Source of the DNA: Ophiostoma sp. CBS 140.51
Taxonomy: Eukaryota > Ascomycota > Sordariomycetes > Ophiostomatales > Ophiostomataceae
Length of the DNA stretch: 64,000 nt
Assembly: GCA_029298735.1 (NCBI GenBank)
Contig: JANSLP010000039.1
Span: 62,001 to 126,000 of the forward strand
Direction of reading: 5' to 3'
The notes under the pieces are model-generated. The model searched no databases. It saw only the letters and a list, made by a program, of their open reading frames with translations, and was not told where the DNA came from. How positions within the stretch are numbered: the first letter of the stretch is position 1; each line of letters starts with the position of its first letter. The position numbers and the translations under genes are program-made. Shown in pieces: positions 1-12,063 of the stretch.

Positions 1-3000
1 ACCATAGCGGAGCCGGGGACGAGCAACAGTGCGTGAGAGTGAAGGGAAGAGGGAAAGAGAGAAAGAGTAATGAAGGACAGGGGGCCACTTGCGTTGGAAG
101 AAGCGAGAATGAGGAGGGGCTAGCGCAAGTTTTGCGGCCTGGAAAGGCGGAGGGCCCTAAATGACAGGGGTGGTGGTGGGGGTGGTGGATGGGAGGTGAA
201 CGGCAAGGAAGGCACGCGTCGATACCTCTGTTTCTTTGTGAATTTGGTGATCTTTCAAGTACCGACGCGTGTTGGGCTACTTTTCAGCCTGGCTGAGTGA
301 GCTCTCGCTGGGAAATGAAGTCGAGAGAATCTTCAAAGACCCTTTTTCAGCTTTGAGGTGATTGACAGCAAGTATCTTATGTACTCGAGAGCACACATAT
401 CTTACGAGGAATACTGAGTACTGTGTAGACTTGGTCTGTGAGAAGCCTGTCTCGTCTTCAAGGACCTTGCTTTGCGGAGAAAGATGCAAAGGCAAGAGCT
501 TGCAGGGAGAGCATCTTAAAAACTGGGGCGTTGTCGAACACTGGAGGATTTGAGCAGGAAGGATTGGCACACCCAATATCCTTACGTTTGTTACGGCACA
601 GACAGGCCGCCGTTGTGAAAGTTATGAAAGTGCCCTGTGCCTGACGGGAGGACACTCGAAATGTATCTTCGGCAGTGACAGACGCGCCTTCCACAAAAGA
701 GCAAAGACGACACCTGCCAAAAAGACAGCAGTCGCCAAAAAACGTGAACGGACCTGACTCTTTCCCTTTTCAGGCGGCGCCTTCCCCAGGCGGTTACCAC
801 AGACTGCCGCACCCTTCGCGTCTTGGAAGATGCCTCCCCGTACTCCGTTTTACTGGACGGACGGACGGCACATGGCCTTGGAGCCCTGCGAGAAGAAAGA
901 AAAGGGAAAGGATAAGCAGTCCCCGAACAAGTGTCTCCAAGGTCCCAAGCGGCCTTCCCAAGATCCCGAAAAGTCTCCAAGGTTGTGTCCTGTCCCAAGG
1001 ACAAGGGAAACGAGACAACATCGAAAAAATAGGAGGTGGGAAGGAAATGGTAGGGGAGGGAAGGAGTGAAGAAGAAAGAGGGGGGTTCTTCCGGAATCCG
1101 CAGCCCGTTGACAGCAGAGTTCTGGGCCATGGTTTTGTCTTCTTCATTCTTTCCTTTCATGTCAACCATGTCTCTCTCGCAGGGCAGGTGCACAGCCCAA
1201 ACCCAGTCTCCCGGAATCAAAGACGCGCGAGCAGACTTGCACTCGTCCTTTTCTTTTGTCTTTTCTTGCAGCTGTTGCAATACCACATAGGCAAAAAAAA
1301 AAAGGAAAGCACGACTTAACTCTGCCGCCTTGCACCTGTGCATTTTTCTGTGTCCTTCTGTAATATTACTACTTCAGGCTGTCCTGCCACAACTGCCTTG
1401 CGGGAGTCTGGGAAATTAACGAAGCGGGAGAGATGGAGGGGAACTGCCACCCACACATAGGCCTGTCAAAGGACGGAAGAAGGAATGAAAGAAGCAAACA
1501 AAAAGGAAGGACAGGAACAAAAAGGAGAGGACTTGAGAAGACAAGAAGGAGCGACCCGTGCTCCGGTCTCCGTCCATCGCGTGCGGCAGGGAAAGAGCGA
1601 CGGGGGTTTGATTTGATCGAGATGTGGAGTAGGGTCGTGTTGGGCTGTTAGAAGTTTGTTCACTTCTGCATGCAAGAAGCACCAAGTGTAATGCAAAGAA
1701 GAAACACAGACAACGGTCGGCCTCTTTTTGAATTTGACGGTGAGCATCTTAACCTCGCCTTCGTCGGAGTGATAGCTCTGTCTCACTGGTGAGGGGGCGG
1801 GGAGTCCAACAGCTGCACGCGAAGCTCAGCCTGCATGATGAATTAAGAAAGAACGATTGAGAGACAAAAGAACGAAAAAGTAGCCCCGAGAAACCCTCGA
1901 GGACTTGATGAAGACTTGCACAAGCAAGAGGGGGGCCAAAGTGGACTGAGACATGCTGATTTTCGTATCTTTTGCTCTGTTTGTTCGGGCTTCTGTGAAC
2001 TTTTGCTTCCCCGATGCTCCATCTTTTTTGTCTATCATGTCTTGCCTTTGCCTGTATCTTCTTGTCTCTTGTATATTTTCCTCTGTTGGTTCTTCTTTTT
2101 CATGCATGCTCTTTCTGATGCTCCCGTCTATTTCACCAACGTGCGCTAGCCCTCTTTTTCTCACTGCCCATGTGCAGGGTGCATGCCCCCTCTGCTCTTT
2201 CCTTTTTTCCTCCAAAGTTTTGGCCCTTTGCTCTGAAAGGAAAGGGGTGAACGGGCAGAACGGAAGAGCCCATGCTGGTCCGCCTTGGGGGGATGGGTTC
2301 AAGCGAGGATCCCAGTCCCAGAGAGTCCACCATGATGGGCATCAAGGGAATCAATCAGGGGTGGGTGGGGAGAGGAAAGAGAGGAGAAAATCAAAGGAAG
2401 AAGAAAAGAGAGAATACAGTGTTACACCGACCCGAAGAGACAGGTCTTGGCCACCAACACACGCCAGAGTGAAAAGAGAAAAAATAGTGTTTTGCGGTGC
2501 TGGGTTCAGCTGCAAGACGCATGGTCCAGGCCCGTACGATGAATGCCTCAGTTCCCTGTGTGCCCTGTGCACCGAATTTTACGGGGATTTGCTGGGATTG
2601 CTGGGATGCTGGGCCAGGCCACGATGTGTCCTGTCCAGGGCTGGACCTAGTCATTGCAACTGTGAAGCTTCGTTTGTGAAATGATATCTTACTCCATACT
2701 GGCTTCCCCTCTCTTTCCACGGGGACTGGCTTCTTTTCTTGTTGGGCTGTTCCTTTTATTTTGAGCTCTTTATTTTTACTCATTTTTACAAGTATCTTTT
2801 CGTCAGACAATGGGGCACAGATGACGAGAGAGCAGAGAACCTGGTGTGACCACATTGGGGCTGTTGAGATGGTGTGGGCGGAATAGGGGAAAAGAGAGGG
2901 GGCTCAGATGATGAAAAAAAAACTGCGATATGCAAGAGAGAAACGGGTACGGTACGAAGTGGAGAGCAAGATTTCAAGCAGAGAATCTCAGTCCATCTCA

Positions 3001-6000
3001 CACACTACACCGCATACACACGCATGCTGCGGCACGAGAGGGAGAGAGAAAAGAGAGCAACTTCAAAAAAGCCAAAATAGGGCAGGTCAATGAGATGTGA
3101 TGTGCGGGCAGGGGGCTGTGTGGATAATGATCAGAGAAGGCGGATGGCATTCCGAGATAGCTGGGTCGATCGAGAAAGGCAAAAAAAAGTGAAGAAAAAG
3201 CGATGGGCGGAGAAGACCAAGAAGAGAGAATAGACCAAGAGGGGCGTCGATGCAAATCGACAGTGGGTAAGGTTGTGAGTAAGTCGGCAAGCAAATGGCG
3301 GAATACGAAGAGGATCGAGGTCACAGAGAAGAAAGAAATAAAGGGAAAATGACCAGACAAGAAAATGGGAATGGGGCGAGATACAGCCGAACCGGAATCC
3401 GAGTGACAAACTTGCAAAAAAAAAAGTGCGAAATGACCTGAACGGGCAGAAAAGGAAGCCAAAGTGCAGTACTGTGACCGAGGCTCAGGGCCGAAATAGG
3501 AAAATCACGCAAAAGCTCGCCGACCAGACTCAGCAGGCGCATTTTCTGGTCTTCTTATCCTGTCGCTCTTTCCCTGGCTTTCCCTGGCTGCAGCCCAAAA
3601 TGGCCCCACTTCTGCCTCTCCTGCCACACCACCCCCTACCCCCTGTGCCCTAGGACACACTCCAGTCGCCAACCCGTCCAAGTGGCAATCTTGCCTTGCA
3701 GCCGTTATCTGACGCTACTGCCGCTCTATTTTCCTGCTCTGCGACCCCCCTATTTCTTGGCTTAACATTTGAGCTTGCATTTTGACTCTTTTTTCTCGCT
3801 TGTTGGTTCTTGGGTTCTCGAGTTATTGGCTTTTGGATTTGTTCGGCACGGCATTCGTGTGCTCTTGCTCGTTTGGCAAAGTCCTTTTTGGCCACCCCTG
3901 AGCCCCCTTTTCTGACTGTACTTTGTGTGACTGCTTGCGACGGAATGCGGTAGGAGCGACTGACAAGACAGCAGGACGACACGCATGTGTTGGGGTTGTT
4001 CTTTTCGTCCTCACGACGACGTGAGATGCTTCCTTCCTCCACAGAAATATGCCTGCACAAAGCATGCAGTGCCCGTCAAGTTTGTGTATTTTGTACTTTG
4101 GAGTACCCCGTTCAGATACTCTTTGCGGAAAGGGCGGTCCTCCCAAGTCTCCCAGTCCCTGCAGCCCTCCAAGCATCCAGCAGCAGGGGCACAGGGGGTC
4201 CTGGGATCTCTTGCTTCGTGTTCTTACCACTGTTGGGTTCTTTGTTGCAGGTTTTTTTTTTTTGCCTCCCCCATAGTTTATGGGGGTTTGAATGGTTTCC
4301 TCCGTAGTGGCTTTTCTTTGTCTCTCTTTTAGGGTTTCCCTTGTTCGTTTTTCCTCATGTCTGTCCTACTTTTTTGAGTTTCTCTCCTTCCCGCCTACTG
4401 CTGCTGCCCTTTCCCTTGCCGAGATGCGCCCTTCACTCGATGAAGAAAGGTCGAAAGCGGGAAGAGACGTTGACTTTCTAACCTCGGATAGGCAAGGCGG
4501 CTGCAAATTCAATGTGTGCGTGTGTGTGAGGAGCTGTGGAGAGCTCTCAGTGAGCATGAACCTTCTTTTTTCACGTTTTTGTGTACCTTCAGATTGTCAA
4601 GAGGAAACTTGAGAGAAAAGTAGAAATAAGATACGCAGTATACTCTGGCCGTCGTTTCTCATTCTCATTTCTCGTTCGACCCTTCCTTTTCAGCTCTTGC
4701 CAAGAATCTTTGCTCTGTAAATTCCGCTAAAAGAGCGGAAGTGAGGACCGCTCTCTTTGAAACTTTACAGCTGCGCTAGAAAATGAGGAGAACGACCGCG
4801 CGAAAGAGAGACAACAGGACACAGAAAAACTCATAGCAAGAGCAACAGCTGTATGGTCTTGAAAGACAGACAGATAGACACAGACAGAGAAGACGCGGTG
4901 GCAAAAAGATGTGTGTGTGGAGAGCGGTACGCCGTGCATGCGTGACAGAGGGGATAACAAGGAAAGAGCATACAGCTGGTGGAGAGAAGAAAGAGAAGGA
5001 GAAGGCGCTACGACCACTAACAAGAACTAAAATTGCCCTAACAGGAAAGAACGAGGGAAGCACGAAAAGGCGCGAAAGGCTACTGTTGTGCCGGTGTTTC
5101 GATTCCACTGTGTTTTTGAGGTTCTCATTTCCCTGGCTGTGTGGTGGTCGCCGAACAGGAAAAGAAAGCAGACAGGGCAAGAAAAGAGAGGAGAGAAAGG
5201 AAAGAAAGAAGCGACGAGACGGACCGGACTACGGAGGATTAATTTGTGCCAAATTTTCTTTTTTTTGCTTTCCTAGGCCACGGAGCGGACTTTGGTGCTT
5301 TGCCTGGGGCCCACGCCCAGGTTTCGAGGTATCGTACTGTGAGACCATGGGGAAACAGAAACATAAAAGTTGACGTACGAGGCAACAGGCAGCATGGTGG
5401 CGAGGAAGGTACAGACGTGCAAGTGCACACCGACTTCGATCATGACTTCCTGTTTCGGCCTCTTACCTAACCGGCAGGCGCGATGGGAATGTCTTTCATC
5501 CTTAGCTGAGCGGCTGAGGAAAGGGCACCTGCAAGCAGCGATAGGCAAAGGGAAAGAGCGACCATGACATTGGTCTGGCCCAAAGGTCAGAGAACCAGCA
5601 TATGGCAAGTGCCAACGGTGACGAAAACTAGGGGCTGGAAGGGACGCTCTCCGTGGAGCGGAAGGCACGTTGGGTGACGCTGCAAAGGGAGGGAAAGAAG
5701 GGAGATCCGAGACAAAGAGAGAAGCAGCGGACGAAGAGAAGGAGGTGCAGAAGCAGAGCAGAAAAGCGGAAGAGGAAGAGGGTGGACGATCAATGTACCA
5801 AAATGCGTCTCGCCACGTGCGGCTTTGCCTACCCAATTGCGACTGGATGTGGAAGGACTGCTGGCTGAGTTGTGCATCGGGCTGCACCCGATTTGAGGCG
5901 ATACGGTGTCGCCAGTCTTGCGGTGCTTTCCAGAAGGGACTCTGGCCTGTCGACGTCGTCGATATAGAGTTGTCGCGATGGAGGATTTACCCCGTTTCAA

Positions 6001-7444
6001 GAGAGGTGCTCTTCACTTTGAGCAAGCTCTGCGAAGCTTGAGAAGTACGTTTCAGTCGTTCCGCGGCTACATGGAGAACACTAAATTGCAGCGGCAGATC
6101 TCGAAAATAAACGCGCCTGGATCTCTTGACGACGAGACGGGAAACGCATCGATCGATCGTAGAATAGGCAAAATGGGGGCTTTAACTGGCTGTTCCATGT
6201 CTGTTGGCCCATGGCCGAAGCCTAGATCTAGGCCTAGGACCTCCCATGAAACCCAAGATCGCGAGATGCAGACGGAAATAGAATACACCGACCCAACAGG
6301 GTTGTGCGTGCTCAAAACAGATCGAGGGGAACTTGGTAGACGCTACGTCACTTCACGTTGGACAAGAAGAGGGCAAAGGCAGGCAGGTCCACCGACTTGA
6401 AAAGGCCCGGGTGCGTGCGTGGCTTTCCTTTTTTTTGCCTCTTTGCTTCTATTTTGGGGTAGTACAGATGGTCGTCAAGAAAAGGGAAGCGAAACACCCA
6501 GAGTACGACGTACGGCGCCCTTGGCGTATGTGAGCTGTGGCGAGACGGTACCGTAGTAGTAGCATCCTCAACCCGATCCGATCTTGACCTCAAATCGTCT
6601 TCTTCCCTTCTATCTTTCCTTCGAGATATTTGCCTAACAGGGCATCGTACATGAGAGTTGCTTCCAGTACTACACGTGACTATCCCTAGAAGGAATAGAT
6701 GAAGAAACCAAACCGTAAGAAAGAGCGGGCAAAATTGAGAATCGATCTCTTAGATCTCATCGCCCCTCTTGCATCTACATACTCCGTTGTACCGGGTTTT
6801 CGATAGGATAGATTCGGATCGTCACCGAAAAGGGAAGGTAGAAAACTCAAAGGCCAACAAATGCAGGGGGCTGAAATGGTAGGGCCAGCATATGTCTCGT
6901 AAGGCAGAGGGAACCATATTCGACACGTGTAAAAAGCTTCGTATTCGATGTCACCATGCAGGAGAACAGAGGAAGAACATGCCACTGCCCAGCCTTGTTG
7001 GATATGTGTGCAAGAAGTGATGATAGGAGTGGTGCGTGGTGCATCGATCAACGAGGATCTCGAAGTCGCCACGACCCCTTCTGCATATCCGTCCTGCTAA
7101 CCTGCGAGGTGAAGTGAGGGTCACTGCTGACAAACCAAGGTATGGGTATTGTTCACACAGATATTATTGTAGAAACATATATAAAATTTGTATGGTTTGA
7201 ATTAAAAGATTATGTAAACTTATGAGTCGTCCAATGACCATGAAGGGCATAAGTAAATGGGTGTCCATATGTGGACACTGATATGCCAATTTAGAAGATG
7301 GAAAAGAAGATGAAAAGGGGTATAGCAAGTGAAAATATAAAACAACATTCCAAAGATCATCACCGTATTTTTTAGCTGTACAAGAGAAATACATCATAGA
7401 TGGCATGTATCCAAAAAGAGGGAGGGGAAAAGAGTCGGTGCGCT
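1..7444. other. Gene-free stretch at left edge
   Basis: I see no supported gene in these 7.4 kb. Open frames of up to about 250 codons exist on both strands, but they are low-complexity, overlap each other and match no family I know. The + strand is repeatedly purine-rich (for example around 1440-1560, 2340-2480, 3020-3440, 5160-5220 and 5690-5790). In this window the sense strand upstream of genes is pyrimidine-rich, so this would fit a long upstream region of a leftward gene lying beyond the left edge; that is inference. The last part (about 6600-7440) is AT-rich and is the 3' flank of the sugar transporter that ends at 7445. Confidence 0.5.
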
Positions 7445-9187
7445 TTAGACGGGCACCTCGTTGGCGGGCTTCTCGGCCATGGGGCCGGTCAAGGCCGACT
7501 CGAGCGAAGGATCCGAGATGGGGTGCTCGGCCAGAACGTCGCCGTGTTCGCGGTAGGCCTTTTCCATGTTCCAGCTAAAGGGGCTGCTGGTGGAGAAGAG
7601 GGCGTCGATTGACTCGAGCGAGCGGTCGGCGGTTTCAGGGTAGACTGACGATGTTAGCAGTGAACAGTCGAGTAACGAGCGAAGCGAGTTACTAAACGAT
7701 ATGGCACGAAGAGTCGAGCGAAGCGAGGACAAGAAAAGCGAGCGCAGCAAGGACAAAAAGAAAAGTGAGCGGAGCGAAGACAAAAGAAACTTACAGAGGT
7801 AGACAATGGGCATCCAAAGCAGGTTGAGACCGGCAAAGAGGAAGTATGTGCGGCTCTCGAGCTGGGCAAACATGATGGGGTTGACCAGAGTGGTCCAGCC
7901 GACACCAATAGCCCAACCAGTGATACCGAAACCATTACCCTGAGCACGCATATCGGACGACCAGATCTCGGTGGGGATCAGGAAGGCGACGGTGCCCCAG
8001 GTGGCCGCATAAAACAAGTTGAAGAGGAACAGCATGGTCACAGCGGCGGGGGCGTACTGGGAGACCTTGGTCGGGTTGTGGCGAGCGCCCTCGTAGACGC
8101 TGGCAGCAATCAGGTTGACGGCGAACAGACTGAAAGCACCGCCAATAAGACACTTGCGGCGGCCCAGACGGTCGACAATCTGCGCGCTAATAATGGTACC
8201 AATGATACCGATAGTGTTGATACCACCAGCCAGACCGTTCTGCTTGAGATCCGTGTAGCCGGCCTGCTTGAGCAGTGTGGGCGAGTAGGCCGTGACGGCG
8301 GTGATACCGGTCCACGAGGCCATGATCTGCAGCCACAGACACAGCCAGGCACGGCGACCGAGACGATGGCCAGGCTTGCCGCCGCGGCCACACAGAATCT
8401 TGGCGAACTGGATGGGCGAGCTCTTCTGGCTGTCCTTAGCGACGGCCACAATCTCAAGGAACTCGTGGTGGACGTCTTCACCGAAACCGCCACGCAGCTG
8501 CGTCAGAACCTCACGAGCCTCGTCGGTGCGGCCCACGGAGGCGAGATAACGCGGACTGTCGGGCAGCATCTTGATACCGGCTAGCAGCAGGAGGGCAGGC
8601 AGCGTCTGGAACGCCAGCAGGAAGCGCCAGCGGACGTCTGAGTAGCCATTGTCGACAAAGGCAAGACCAAACGAGATCCAGTAAGCGAGCGAGATACCCA
8701 GGTAGTTGGCAATGAAGACATAGCCCAGGTAGCCACCACGGTGCTTGGCCGTCGAGACCTCAGACACGAGCACGGGGGTAATACCAGTCAAAGCGCCAGT
8801 GCCGATGCCCGTGATGACACGCGCGACGATGATAAAGTTACTGGACTGCGTAGCAGCCTGCAGAGCGCCACCGACGAGCGCGAAACCAGCGGCAATAAAG
8901 AGACCGTTGATACGGCCGATGCGGTCAGCAGCCCAGCCGCCAGCGAAACAGCCAAAGATACAGCCCAGGTAGTAAACAGAGACAATGCCACCCTCGTGGA
9001 CAGTGCTGGTGATGGTGCCGTCTGGTAGACCAATGCCGACCTCTTGGACGTAGCGAGGCGCCGAGTTGACGCCGCCCATCACACCCTGATCGTAGCCCTC
9101 GAAGAAGATGCTGATCAGGGAGAAGACCTGGATGGCGATGCTCAGCTGGCGAGGCGAGAACCTCTTCCAGATGGTGGTGTAGCCCAT
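7445..9187 (-). CDS. MFS sugar transporter (sugar porter family)
   Basis: Plasma-membrane sugar:H+ symporter or facilitator of the major facilitator superfamily. Two exons (9187-7795 and 7644-7445) joined across a 150-nt GT-AG intron give 530 residues, the usual size. I start at the ATG at 9187 (MGYTT); an in-frame GTG lies three codons upstream. Visible family signatures are FFEGYDQGVMGG in the first membrane segment, the loop motif DRIGR after segment 2, RVITGIGTGAL, LPDSPRYL at the end of the first half, DRLGRR in the second half, and YPETADRSLESIDALF, which is restored only by splicing (TAC CTC T joined to TC TAC CCT). The C-terminal tail is about 60 residues and cytosolic. The substrate cannot be read from sequence. 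The gene is divergent from the anhydrosugar kinase-family gene 4.2 kb away. The intron carries a repeat shared with another gene's intron. Confidence 0.93.
   Translation of the reverse strand: MGYTTIWKRFSPRQLSIAIQVFSLISIFFEGYDQGVMGGVNSAPRYVQEVGIGLPDGTITSTVHEGGIVSVYYLGCIFGCFAGGWAADRIGRINGLFIAAGFALVGGALQAATQSSNFIIVARVITGIGTGALTGITPVLVSEVSTAKHRGGYLGYVFIANYLGISLAYWISFGLAFVDNGYSDVRWRFLLAFQTLPALLLLAGIKMLPDSPRYLASVGRTDEAREVLTQLRGGFGEDVHHEFLEIVAVAKDSQKSSPIQFAKILCGRGGKPGHRLGRRAWLCLWLQIMASWTGITAVTAYSPTLLKQAGYTDLKQNGLAGGINTIGIIGTIISAQIVDRLGRRKCLIGGAFSLFAVNLIAASVYEGARHNPTKVSQYAPAAVTMLFLFNLFYAATWGTVAFLIPTEIWSSDMRAQGNGFGITGWAIGVGWTTLVNPIMFAQLESRTYFLFAGLNLLWMPIVYLCKFLLSSLRSLFFLSLLRSLFLSSLRSTLRAISFSNSLRSLLDCSLLTSSVYPETADRSLESIDALFSTSSPFSWNMEKAYREHGDVLAEHPISDPSLESALTGPMAEKPANEVPV
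7645..7794 (-). repeat. Introner-like intron of the sugar transporter
   Basis: This is the 150-nt intron of the transporter gene (donor GTAAGT, branch GCTAAC, acceptor CAG). Its sense strand contains several degenerate copies of a GCTTCGCTCG-type unit, for example at 7674-7688, 7715-7726 and 7770-7778 on the + strand as GAGCGAAGCGAG-like strings. An 18-nt stretch (sense TTGTCCTCGCTTCGCTCG, + strand 7715-7732) is identical to one in intron 2 of the ankyrin gene 39 kb away. AGTAAC/GTTACT arms flank one copy and could form a hairpin. Other introns in the window lack the unit. Confidence 0.75.
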
Positions 9188-9318
9188 AATGGCCACGTTA
9201 TGAGAGAGGGAAAGGACGGAAGGGGGCCAGAAGATGCAGAAAAGAAAAAGAAAAGAAAAATAGTGTGTTTTGGAGAAAACAGTGAGGGGAGATGAGAATG
9301 GGGGGTGGAGGGATGGCC

Positions 9319-9338
9319 GATATATATTTATATATATC
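9319..9338 (-). promoter_or_regulatory. TATA-like element upstream of the sugar transporter
   Basis: A 20-nt alternating A/T near-palindrome lies about 130 nt upstream of the transporter ATG (9187), at a spacing that would suit a TATA element plus a short leader. Assignment is by position and composition only. Confidence 0.4.
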
Positions 9339-11988
9339 TGTGAATATCAGTGCTCGGGATGGTTAGTCCTCGATGAAGATCGCCAGAAAACAAGCCCTGT
9401 GCGTCTAATAGAACGTGAGAGCTGGGGCCAGCCACGCGGCGGTGTGGACTGAGGATGCAGCAAATAGTATTCCGTAAAGCATACCGTAAAAGTAGAGACA
9501 CACGTATGCACCTCGGAAGCAAGCGCATCAACAACGTGCGCGAGTCCCTGTCTTGCTTGGTCCCTGCGCGCCCGAAGGAAGGGCGTCGAGGGAAGATGAG
9601 ACAGAGAGGCGCAAAGACAGAGGGGCGCAGAGACAGAGAAACAGGAAAACGAGGTACCCGTGCAAAGCCGAGGAAAGAGGACAGACAGATAGACGGATGA
9701 TGGCGAGAGCGATGGTCGGAGGTCGGATGAAGCTGGAGCTCGTCCCGATCAAATGACACGACGAAACAAATAAGGGAATGAAAATGGAGACAGAGCAAAA
9801 AAGACGAAAAAAAGTTGGAAGGTCGATGGATCGATGGGTCAAGAAAAGCCGAATCGAAAACCAAAAAAACCGGTATCCGGCCGGAAGTATAGGGTGAAGG
9901 AAGAAGAAAAGGAAGAAAAGAAAACAAAGTGGGATCTCGTGAACAAAAGACGGAAGAAAAAGAAAGAAAAAAGGGTACTCGTTTTCTTTTTTTTTCTCTC
10001 ACTTGCGTCAGAGCCCTCTCTCCCTAGGTCGTGCGTGTTTCTATCCACGGAAATGGGGTTGCCACAGGCAAAAGAGTCACAACGCGGCTCTTGGTTCCTG
10101 GCTCGAGCTTCCTCACTTAATTCTTCGTCTTCTTTCTCACGTCAGGTGCCAAACCTAAACCATGCGGTTCCTCTGCAGCATCTGGCGTGGTCCCCGGACT
10201 GTGGAAGAGGATGTGGGACGACCGGAGGGTGAATGTGGATGTGGGATGGAGAAGGTGGAGGACGATAGGACTATGGCGGAGGAGGAGAGCGAGATGAGGA
10301 ACAAAGATTGAAGGGAAAGCAAAAAAAAAAAAAAACAAGCAGGAAGAGAGATGGGGAGGAGCCAAAAACGGAGGAGTAGTAGCCTTGCGCCCCACAAGCG
10401 ATGGCGTTGGATCGTTGGACAACGGGGTTCAAAGAGGAAAAAGTCAAAAGTGACAGCACCAAACACCTAGCACGATCGGGCGAGGAGCCAAAAAAGATGA
10501 GAAAACTGAAAAGAAGAAACGAAGCCAAAATGAAGCCAAAAAGGGGCCCAAAATGGCGCCTGGACTTGGCGAGAAATAGAGGAAGCGCCATTGTCTCTCT
10601 TCCCCCTTTCCCATCCCCGGATTGCTATCCACCATAGCTCCTTCCTCGTTGAGCCTCACTCGATCATGCTCTCTCCCTTTGCCCTTGCCTCCCTATTGCG
10701 CCTTCCTATGTTGTTCCAGAATTATTCTGTTGTTGTTCAGAGTACAAGCACATGAGATCAATACGAGTATGTATGTAGGCAAGAGCGACCAGAACAAAGA
10801 CCGGCCTCGGGCGGAAAGAGCGGATGGCCAAGGATCTCGGGGACGGAAGGCGCTGTTGGGGGCGTCAATTGTGAAACAAAGATAGCAGGTATTGACCAAA
10901 CCAACGGTGGGAAACCAATAGGAAAGAACAAACCAACAGTCGACGAAATTGACAAGAGACAAGAATGCCATCACCCTACAGGAGAACTGGCATGTCCGAG
11001 GACACCAGGGACACCAAACTCAAAAAGGCACCAAAGCACACCCAAACTCACCCAAACGCGTTCGAGAAAACATGCAGAAAACTCAAAAGCTGACAAGCCA
11101 AGGCACCCGGGCGGCGACTTGCGACTGGTCACCTTCTGGGGGAAGACCGTAAAGTGGGTCGCCACTGCCGGTCCCAAATGCAACACAATTGCGCAAGGAA
11201 AATCACAAGGAAAGGAAAGCAGGCTGAATTCTGGACCTGTGATTGGCTGACAGAGTATTAAGGCTGCCGTACAAGCGTGTAGCCGTGCAACCGTATGCAT
11301 GGGATGGAAGAGCTGGCTGAACAACAAATGAGGGGACGAGGAGACAACATCCGGTGCTCAGACATTCTGCGAAAGGCTGTCGAGGGTTGTTTCCACATTG
11401 CCGTGTAACTACGGCCTTAGGAGAGTATCGAGAGTTTCAGTCGGCAGAGTGAGAACTCTTCCCTTCTCTCCTTCTCTCCTTCCTCCCTCGCAGCCATTTA
11501 AGCGCTTAGCCGCTTAGCCGTCTTGTGGCTGACATCTTTCACTCACGGTTTGCGGTTATTTGCATCTTGCCTCCCACATCCTTCCCGCCTGGCGACTGCA
11601 ACTGCGAGGCTGTCTGTTTGCTCCATCAAAAACCCAACACGTTGGATCTGCCGTGCGGTTGATTCCGGGGGAACGGCCAACGGGCCACGAGGAGGAGAGG
11701 GGTCCATGATCTCGGCTACGGCTATGTACGATGTCATGTTTTTTTTTCTTTCTTTTTCACGTTTTCTTTTCTCCGTCCTTCTCCAGACCGGCCCCCAACT
11801 GTTCTGGGCCGGCAACGAACCCGTGGATCTCCTCTAAGCGCCCGTTCATTACAGTCCACTACAGAAGAAAAAAGAAAGAAAGAACATGACGAACAAAAAG
11901 GTGTGGAGAGCTAGACACGGCGGATCGCCCGCCGGTGGCGCCTCGCATGCGTAGTCATGCGTCTGGTGGCCGGCATTGCTTTCCCTTT

Positions 11989-12063
11989 GCTCTCATCCCT
12001 CCTGCTCTCATCCCTCCTGCTCTCATCCCTCCTGCTCTCACCCCTCCTGCTCTCATCCCTCCT
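11989..12063. repeat. 15-bp tandem repeat, five copies
   Basis: Five head-to-tail copies of GCTCTCATCCCTCCT; the fourth copy has one T-to-C change. The tract lies in the intergenic region between the transporter and the kinase, about 1.3 kb upstream of the kinase ATG. It is a likely length-variable minisatellite. Confidence 0.9.

Noticed and set aside
591..1343. A 250-codon - strand frame near the left edge.
   Set aside because: It is of mixed low complexity with no domain, and overlaps a similarly long frame on the other strand.
7645..7794. Continuous reading of the sugar transporter through the Ser/Leu/Arg-rich stretch before YPETADRSLESIDALF.
   Set aside because: The stretch has GT-AG ends and a GCTAAC branch site, and removing it restores the family sequence IVYLFYPETADRS.
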